Both the position numbers and the translations under genes were made by a program. A DNA stretch of 64,000 nt from Pseudomonas sediminis (GTDB lineage: Bacteria; Pseudomonadota; Gammaproteobacteria; Pseudomonadales; Pseudomonadaceae), in the NCBI RefSeq assembly GCF_002741105.1, contig NZ_NIQU01000001.1, positions 930,001 to 994,000 of the forward strand, given 5' to 3'. The notes beneath the pieces are model-generated. The model was not told where the DNA came from and did no database searches. It worked only from the letters and a program-made list of their open reading frames with translations. Position 1 is the first letter of the stretch. Each line of letters begins with the position of its first letter. Below, piece by piece: positions 54,416 to 64,000 of this stretch.

Positions 54416-55456
54416 ATGCCCCTGCAAAAGCTGCTCGGTAGCGAACTTCCCCTGATCCAGGCGCCGATGGCCGGTTCGCAGGATCATCGCCTGGCAGCCG
54501 CCGTGTGCCAGGCCGGCGGCCTCGGCTCGATTCCCTGCGCGATGCTCACGCCTGCCGTCCTGCGCCAGGAACTGCAGGCGATGCGCGAGCTGACCGAGCG
54601 GCCGTTCAACCTCAACTTCTTCAGCCATGTGCCGCCCGAGCCGGACGCGACCCGCGAGGCTGGCTGGCGCGAAGCGCTGGCGCCCTACTATGACGAGCTG
54701 GGCGTGAACCCGGCAAGCATCGCCAGCGGGCCGGGCCGCCTGCCCTTCAACGATGAAGCGGCCGCACTGGTGGAAGAGTTCCGCCCTGCGGTTGTGAGCT
54801 TCCACTTCGGCCTGCCACAACCGGACCTGCTAGAGCGCGTCCGCAGCAGCGGGGCGAAGATTCTCTCCAGCGCCACCAACCTGGACGAAGCGCTGTGGTT
54901 ACAGGAACGGGGCGTTGATGCGGTGATCGCTCAGGGCCTGGAAGCAGGTGGCCATCGCGGGCATTTTCTTGATTTCGACCTTAGCCGCCAGCTCGGCACC
55001 TTCGCCCTGCTGCCGCAACTGGTCGATGCCCTGTCGTTGCCAGTGATAGCTGCCGGCGGCATCAGCGATGCACGAGGCGTGGCCGCGGCGATGGCACTAG
55101 GCGCAGCCGGCGTGCAGATCGGCAGCGCCTATCTGCTGTGCCCCGAGGCCAACACCAGCGCCATCCACCGCGCCGCCCTGCAGAGCCCGGCGGCGCGCCA
55201 TACGGCGCTGACCAACCTGTTCAGCGGTCGCCCCGCGCGCGGTATCGTCAATCGCCTGATGCGCGAGCTGGGGCAGCTCAGCTCGCAGGCGCCAGCGTTC
55301 CCACTGGCCACGGCCGCCATCGCTCCATTAAGGGCGGCGGCCGAGGCGCAGGGCAACGGGGATTTTTCGCCGCTCTGGGCCGGGCAGAATATCGCCAACT
55401 GCCGGCCAATGCCGGCGGCCGAACTGACCCGCGAGCTGGCGCGAGGCTTCGCCTGA
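54416..55456 (+). CDS. Nitronate monooxygenase
   Basis: The protein (346 residues from ATG 54416) is an FMN-dependent TIM-barrel oxidoreductase of the nitronate monooxygenase/2-nitropropane dioxygenase family. It shows LPLIQAPMAGSQDHRLAAAV and CQAGGLGSIPCAML at the N-terminus, the catalytic His in GLEAGGHRGHFLD, and the FMN phosphate-binding GGISDARGVAAAMALGAAGVQIGSAYL. It oxidises toxic propionate-3-nitronate-type compounds in the family. An ATG at 54395 would add seven residues. Confidence 0.9.
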   Translation: MPLQKLLGSELPLIQAPMAGSQDHRLAAAVCQAGGLGSIPCAMLTPAVLRQELQAMRELTERPFNLNFFSHVPPEPDATREAGWREALAPYYDELGVNPASIASGPGRLPFNDEAAALVEEFRPAVVSFHFGLPQPDLLERVRSSGAKILSSATNLDEALWLQERGVDAVIAQGLEAGGHRGHFLDFDLSRQLGTFALLPQLVDALSLPVIAAGGISDARGVAAAMALGAAGVQIGSAYLLCPEANTSAIHRAALQSPAARHTALTNLFSGRPARGIVNRLMRELGQLSSQAPAFPLATAAIAPLRAAAEAQGNGDFSPLWAGQNIANCRPMPAAELTRELARGFA

Positions 55457-55477
55457 CAGCCTGGTATGCCCTAGTAA

Positions 55478-55525
55478 GGCGGGTGCAACCCGCCATTCTA
55501 GAGGCTGAATCGCGGCTGAAGCCGC
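55478..55525. repeat. Two short hairpin repeats upstream of the acyl-CoA dehydrogenase
   Basis: GGCGGGT at 55478-55484 pairs with ACCCGCC at 55488-55494. GCGGC at 55512-55516 pairs with GCCGC at 55521-55525. The second, in the GCGGCTGAAGCCGCTCCTA form, is a very common interspersed hairpin in Pseudomonas genomes. They follow the nitronate monooxygenase stop and may end or stabilise its transcript. Confidence 0.6.
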
Positions 55526-55640
55526 TCCTATGGGAGGGGTACTGGCGAGACGATGTAGCGCTTTATCACCGCCAATGATGATGCTGGGCAGTCAGGAGGC
55601 AGACTGCCTAGACTCGGACGATCATCTGGAGGCCCGTTCC

Positions 55641-57446
55641 ATGTCCGAGACCCTGCTCAGCTCCCGCAACCTGGCGTTCGAACTCTATGAGGTGCTCGAC
55701 GCCGAAGCCCTGACCCAGCGTCCGCGCTTCGCCGATCACAACCGCGAGACCTTCGACGCGGCGATCAGCACCGCGCGCGGCATTGCCGAAGAGCTGTTCG
55801 CCCCGCACAACCGCAAGAACGACGAACACGAGCCGCAGTACGTCGACGGCGGCGCGGTGCTGATTCCCGAGATCGAGCCGGCGCTGCGTGCTTTCCACGA
55901 AGCAGGCTTCCTCAACGCCACCCGCGACTTCGAGCATGGCGGCATGCAGTTGCCCAACCTGCTGTCACAGGCCTGCTTCGCGCATTTCCAGTCGGCCAAT
56001 ATCGCCACCAGCTCCTACTCGATGCTGACCATGGGGGTGGCCAACCTGATCGAAGCCTTCGGCAACGAGGAGCAGAAATCCCGCTACCTGCAGCCGATCA
56101 TCGACGGCCGCTTCTTCGGCACCATGGCGCTGACCGAGCCGCACGCCGGCTCGTCGCTATCGGACATCAGAACCCGCGCCGAACCGCATGCCGACGGCAG
56201 CTATCGGATCAAAGGCAACAAGATCTTTATCTCCGGCGGCGACCAGCCGATCTCCGAAAACATCGTGCACATGGTGCTGGCCAAATTGCCGGACGCACCG
56301 CCCGGGGTCAAAGGCATCAGCCTGTTTCTGGTGCCCAAGTTCCACGTCAATGACGACGGCAGTCTCGGCGCACGCAACGACGTGACCCTGGCTGGGCTGT
56401 TCCACAAGATGGGCTGGCGCGGCACCACGTCCACGGCGCTGAACTTCGGCGACAACGGCGAGTGCGTCGGCTATCTGGTGGGCAAACCGCATGCGGGCCT
56501 GTCCTACATGTTCCAGATGATGAACGAGGCGCGCATTGGCGTCGGCATGGGCGCAATCATGCTTGGCTACGCCGGCTACCTGTATTCGCTGGACTACGCG
56601 CGTAACCGCCCGCAAGGCCGCCAGCCGGACGGCAAGGACCCGAGCAGCCCGCAGATTTCCATCGTTGAACACGCTGACGTGCGACGCATGCTGCTGACCC
56701 AGAAAGCCTACGTCGAAGGTGCCTTCGACCTCGGCCTGTACGCCGCACGGCTGTTCGATGACACCCATACCCTGGAAACCGCCGAAGAGCGCAGCCGCGC
56801 ACTGGAACTGCTCGACCTGCTCACGCCCATCGTCAAATCCTGGCCATCGGAGTTCTGCCTCAAGGCCAACGAACTGGCGATCCAGATTCTCGGCGGCCAC
56901 GGTTATACCCGCGAATACCCGGTGGAGCAGTATTACCGCGATAACCGCCTCAATCCGATCCACGAAGGCACGCATGGCATCCAGTCGCTCGACCTGCTCG
57001 GGCGCAAGGTCTCGCAGAACGGCGGTGCCGCTCTCAAGCAACTGCTCAAGCTGATCAACGACTGCTGCCAGCGTGCCAGCGAGCATGAATCGCTCACTGC
57101 CCTGCGCCAGCCGCTGGAACAACTGATGGCGCGGCTGCAGGCGGTGACTCTGGCCCTGCTCGGCGATCTGATGAGCGGCAAGGTCAACCAGGGGCTGGCC
57201 AACTCGGCGCTTTACCTTAAGGTGTTCGGTCATACGGTGATCGGCTGGCGCTGGCTGGAGCAGGCGATCCGTGCCGAGCAGGGCCTGGTCAGCAGCAACA
57301 ATGCCGAGGAGCAGGATTTCTATCGCGGCAAGTTGCAGGCGGCGCGTTACTTCCTGACCTGGGAAGTGCCGAGTTGCCACCACGACCTGAGTATTCTCGA
57401 GGCCCGCGACGACACCTGCCTGGGCATGCAGGACGCCTGGTTCTGA
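55641..57446 (+). CDS. Acyl-CoA dehydrogenase (large, PA5020-type)
   Basis: The 601-residue protein is an FAD-dependent acyl-CoA dehydrogenase of the long form with an N-terminal extension and a C-terminal extra domain. Motifs include MALTEPHAGSSLSDIRTRAEP and the C-terminal LGGHGYTREYPVEQYYRDNRL with an IHEGTHGIQSLDLLGRK segment. TGGAGG lies nine bases before ATG 55641, which is preferred to an upstream in-frame ATG at 55530. It oxidises acyl-CoA in fatty-acid breakdown; substrate length is unknown. It is unrelated in position to the dehydrogenase pair at 14-17 kb. Confidence 0.93.
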   Translation: MSETLLSSRNLAFELYEVLDAEALTQRPRFADHNRETFDAAISTARGIAEELFAPHNRKNDEHEPQYVDGGAVLIPEIEPALRAFHEAGFLNATRDFEHGGMQLPNLLSQACFAHFQSANIATSSYSMLTMGVANLIEAFGNEEQKSRYLQPIIDGRFFGTMALTEPHAGSSLSDIRTRAEPHADGSYRIKGNKIFISGGDQPISENIVHMVLAKLPDAPPGVKGISLFLVPKFHVNDDGSLGARNDVTLAGLFHKMGWRGTTSTALNFGDNGECVGYLVGKPHAGLSYMFQMMNEARIGVGMGAIMLGYAGYLYSLDYARNRPQGRQPDGKDPSSPQISIVEHADVRRMLLTQKAYVEGAFDLGLYAARLFDDTHTLETAEERSRALELLDLLTPIVKSWPSEFCLKANELAIQILGGHGYTREYPVEQYYRDNRLNPIHEGTHGIQSLDLLGRKVSQNGGAALKQLLKLINDCCQRASEHESLTALRQPLEQLMARLQAVTLALLGDLMSGKVNQGLANSALYLKVFGHTVIGWRWLEQAIRAEQGLVSSNNAEEQDFYRGKLQAARYFLTWEVPSCHHDLSILEARDDTCLGMQDAWF

Positions 57447-57462
57447 GGTCGGCGAGTGCGCT

Positions 57463-57491
57463 CCGAGGCGTCTTGCGACAGGGCGCCTCGG
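57463..57491 (+). terminator. Hairpin after the acyl-CoA dehydrogenase
   Basis: CCGAGGCG at 57463-57470 pairs with CGCCTCGG at 57484-57491 around a 13-base loop, 16 bases after the stop codon. No T tract follows, so the terminator role is uncertain. Confidence 0.4.
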
Positions 57492-57519
57492 GGCGCGTTA
57501 GAAAAATGTAATAACCTTT

Positions 57520-57550
57520 TTGACAGCGGTACGAAGGCTACGGTTAGAAT
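57520..57550 (+). promoter_or_regulatory. Candidate promoter of the antiporter gene
   Basis: TTGACA at 57520-57525 is a perfect -35 hexamer and TAGAAT at 57545-57550 a close -10. The spacer is 19 bases, longer than optimal. It lies about 60 bases before the start codon at 57609. Confidence 0.5.
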
Positions 57551-57608
57551 CCCTGGCACGCGCCATGCATAGCGGCGCCCCCGATGACCCAGCCAGGAGT
57601 ACGCGCCA

Positions 57609-59354
57609 TTGGATGCCAGCGCCATCAATAATCTGTTCTTGATCGGCGCAATGCTGGTAGCAGCCAGCATTCTGGTCAGCGCGTTCGGGTCGCGCTTTGG
57701 CATTCCCATCCTGGTGATCTTCCTTGGCGTCGGCATGCTTGCCGGCACCGACGGCCCCGGCGGCATCATCTTCAACAATTATCCCCTCGCCTATCTGGTC
57801 GGTAACCTGGCGCTGGCGATCATCCTGCTCGACGGCGGCATGCGCACACGGGTCTCCAGTTTCCGCGTGGCTTTGTGGCCATCCCTGTCATTGGCGACGG
57901 TGGGTGTGGTGATCACCGCGGGGCTTACCGGCCTGGCTGCTACCTGGCTGTTCAACCTGACGCTGCTGGAAGGCTTGCTGATCGGCGCCATCGTCGGCTC
58001 CACCGATGCGGCGGCAGTATTCTCCCTGCTCGGTGGACGCGGCCTCAATGAGCGGGTCAGCTCTACGCTGGAAATCGAGTCCGGTAGCAACGACCCGATG
58101 GCGGTATTCCTCACCGTTACCCTGATCGCCATGCTCGCCAGCGGCCAAACCGGCTTCAGTTGGGACCTGCCGATTCAATTGGTACAGCAGTTTGGCCTCG
58201 GCGCGCTGCTGGGCTTGGGTGGCGGCTGGCTGCTGCTCAAACTGATCAACCGCATGGAACTGGCCACCGGCCTTTATCCGCTGCTGGTAGTCAGCGGCGG
58301 CCTGATCATCTTCGCTATCACCACCGCCGTCGGCGGCAGCGGCATCCTGGCCATCTACCTGTGTGGCCTGCTGCTGGGCAACCGGCCAATCCGCTCGCGC
58401 CACGGCATCCTGCATATGCTCGACGGCCTGACCTGGCTCGCGCAGATCGGCATGTTCCTGGTTCTCGGCTTGCTGGTCACGCCGCACGAGCTGCTGCCCA
58501 TCGCACTGCCGGCGCTGGCTTTGGCTCTGTGGATGATTCTCTTCGCGCGGCCACTGTCGATCTTCCTCGGCCTGCTGCCGTTTCGTGCCTTCCACGACCG
58601 CGAGCGGATATTCATCGCCTGGGTTGGCCTGCGCGGCGCCGTGCCCATCATCCTCGCGGTGTTCCCGCTGATGGCCGGCCTGCCCAACGCGCAGCTGTTC
58701 TTCAACGTGGCGTTCTTCATCGTGATCATCTCTCTGCTGCTGCAGGGCACCAGCCTGCCGCTGGCCGCCAAGCTGATGCGCGTGACCGTACCGCCAGAGC
58801 CCGCACCGGTGTCACGCGCCGGCCTGGAAGTGCACCCGACCAGCCAGTGGGAGCTGTTCGTCTATCGCCTGGGCGCAGAAAAATGGTGCATCGGCGCCGC
58901 CCTGCGTGAGCTGAACATGCCAGAAGGCACCCGTATCGCCGCACTGTTCCGAGGCCGCGAGCTGCTCCACCCGTCGGGTAGTACGCGCCTGCAAGCAGGT
59001 GACCTGCTCTGCGTGATCGGTCACGAACACGATCTGCCTGCCCTCGGCAAGCTGTTCAGCCAGGCGCCGAAACGAGGCCAGGACCTGCGCTTCTTCGGTG
59101 ATTTCGTACTGGAGGGCGACGCCGAGCTAAGCGCAGTCGCCGCACTCTACGGCCTGAAGCTCGACGAACTGGAGGGCAATCAGCCGTTGGGCCGCTTCAT
59201 CGCCCACGAAATCGGCGGCGAGCCGGTAGTCGGCGACCAGGTGGAGTGGCAGGGCCTGACCTGGACGGTTGCCGCCATGGAAGGGAACAAGGTGCGCAAA
59301 GTCGGCGTCAGATTCCCCGAGGGCACACGCCCTGGCCCAGGGCTGCACTTCTAG
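57609..59354 (+). CDS. nhaP2: NhaP2-type potassium/proton antiporter
   Basis: The 581-residue protein is a CPA1 cation/proton antiporter of the inner membrane, CvrA/NhaP2 type, that exports K+ (or Na+) at alkaline pH. About twelve hydrophobic segments fill residues 1-395, with the ion-binding region [34 protein letters not shown] containing the DAA and ND Asp residues. The C-terminal part carries a TrkA-C/CorC-type regulatory domain (from about residue 410). The start is TTG 57609, supported by AGGAG at 57595-57599, nine bases upstream; no ATG lies closer. Confidence 0.9.
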   Translation: MDASAINNLFLIGAMLVAASILVSAFGSRFGIPILVIFLGVGMLAGTDGPGGIIFNNYPLAYLVGNLALAIILLDGGMRTRVSSFRVALWPSLSLATVGVVITAGLTGLAATWLFNLTLLEGLLIGAIVGSTDAAAVFSLLGGRGLNERVSSTLEIESGSNDPMAVFLTVTLIAMLASGQTGFSWDLPIQLVQQFGLGALLGLGGGWLLLKLINRMELATGLYPLLVVSGGLIIFAITTAVGGSGILAIYLCGLLLGNRPIRSRHGILHMLDGLTWLAQIGMFLVLGLLVTPHELLPIALPALALALWMILFARPLSIFLGLLPFRAFHDRERIFIAWVGLRGAVPIILAVFPLMAGLPNAQLFFNVAFFIVIISLLLQGTSLPLAAKLMRVTVPPEPAPVSRAGLEVHPTSQWELFVYRLGAEKWCIGAALRELNMPEGTRIAALFRGRELLHPSGSTRLQAGDLLCVIGHEHDLPALGKLFSQAPKRGQDLRFFGDFVLEGDAELSAVAALYGLKLDELEGNQPLGRFIAHEIGGEPVVGDQVEWQGLTWTVAAMEGNKVRKVGVRFPEGTRPGPGLHF

Positions 59355-59361
59355 CAGGCTG

Positions 59362-59390
59362 TTGAAAACTACCTGCTGATACTCTGCTAG
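59362..59390 (+). promoter_or_regulatory. Candidate promoter upstream of mscK
   Basis: TTGAAA at 59362-59367 and TGCTAG at 59385-59390 are 17 bases apart, in the short gap after the antiporter gene. The -10 is imperfect, so confidence is limited. Confidence 0.35.
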
Positions 59391-59403
59391 CATCAGCTTC
59401 ACG

Positions 59404-59423
59404 CGCGGGCCTCAAGGCCCGCG
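59404..59423 (+). other. G+C-rich hairpin between nhaP2 and mscK
   Basis: CGCGGGCC at 59404-59411 pairs with GGCCCGCG at 59416-59423 around a TCAA loop, followed by a short TCTTCGTT. It may be the nhaP2 terminator, or a leader structure of mscK if transcription starts at the promoter proposed at 59362. Confidence 0.5.
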
Positions 59424-59482
59424 TCTTCGTTGTGCCGCAGGTATTCTCAATCGTTACCGCTCACTCAGTAGATCAATCGACC

Positions 59483-64000
<4,518 letters not shown>

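Overview
The window is a chromosomal segment of a Pseudomonas-type gammaproteobacterium. It is G+C rich with the matching codon use, and its proteins resemble those of P. aeruginosa and the P. mendocina/oleovorans group. Much of its gene order, as I recall it, parallels P. aeruginosa PAO1 from about PA4964 to PA5023, with local rearrangements. No rRNA, tRNA, CRISPR array, prophage or insertion sequence was seen.

Layout. (1) 1-14280: the 3' part of waaA, a TolC-type outer-membrane channel gene on the minus strand, TPP-riboswitch-controlled thiC, nudF, a DUF1249 gene, cpdA, a yqiA-like esterase gene, parE, two exported or membrane-anchored proteins (a phytase-like esterase and a retropepsin-like protease) lying between parE and parC, parC, and a PqiC-like lipoprotein gene. 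(2) 14303-16794: two acyl-CoA dehydrogenase genes on the minus strand, one broken by a frameshift. (3) 16946-38710: the LPS core and lipid A-core assembly region, almost all on the minus strand: msbA, mig-14, dnpA and hldE; two plus-strand kinase-fold genes; waaL; two glycosyltransferases (wapR-like and ssg-like); wapH; a carbamoyltransferase; a tandem kinase-fold protein; WapQ-like, WapP-like and WaaP kinases with an extra GT9 gene among them; then waaG, waaC and waaF. (4) 38771-47668: ilvE and glnE on the minus strand, then aceE-aceF for pyruvate dehydrogenase. (5) 47732-64000: a periplasmic protein of unknown function, the c-di-GMP phosphodiesterase gene dipA, msrA, a small YjfB-like gene, an HD-GYP phosphodiesterase, rlmJ, a nitronate monooxygenase, a large acyl-CoA dehydrogenase, an NhaP2-type antiporter, an MscK-type channel and the 5' part of selO.

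How the genes fit together. Region 3 encodes heptose synthesis (hldE), heptose transfer (waaC, waaF), further glycosylation (waaG, wapH, ssg, wapR), phosphorylation (waaP, wapP, wapQ and relatives), carbamoylation, flipping across the inner membrane (msbA) and O-antigen ligation (waaL). Mig-14 and DnpA are envelope and stress-tolerance proteins. The upstream waaA supplies the Kdo step.

The most notable points are: the frameshifted acyl-CoA dehydrogenase; a dnpA/mig-14 pair in an msbA-hldE operon, away from its PAO1 position; six kinase-fold genes, two lacking the catalytic Asp; a GT9-like gene between waaP and wapP; an aceF gene with a 111-codon lipoyl-domain duplication; and a pair of identical-arm palindromes upstream of aceE that look like operators for an undetermined regulator.
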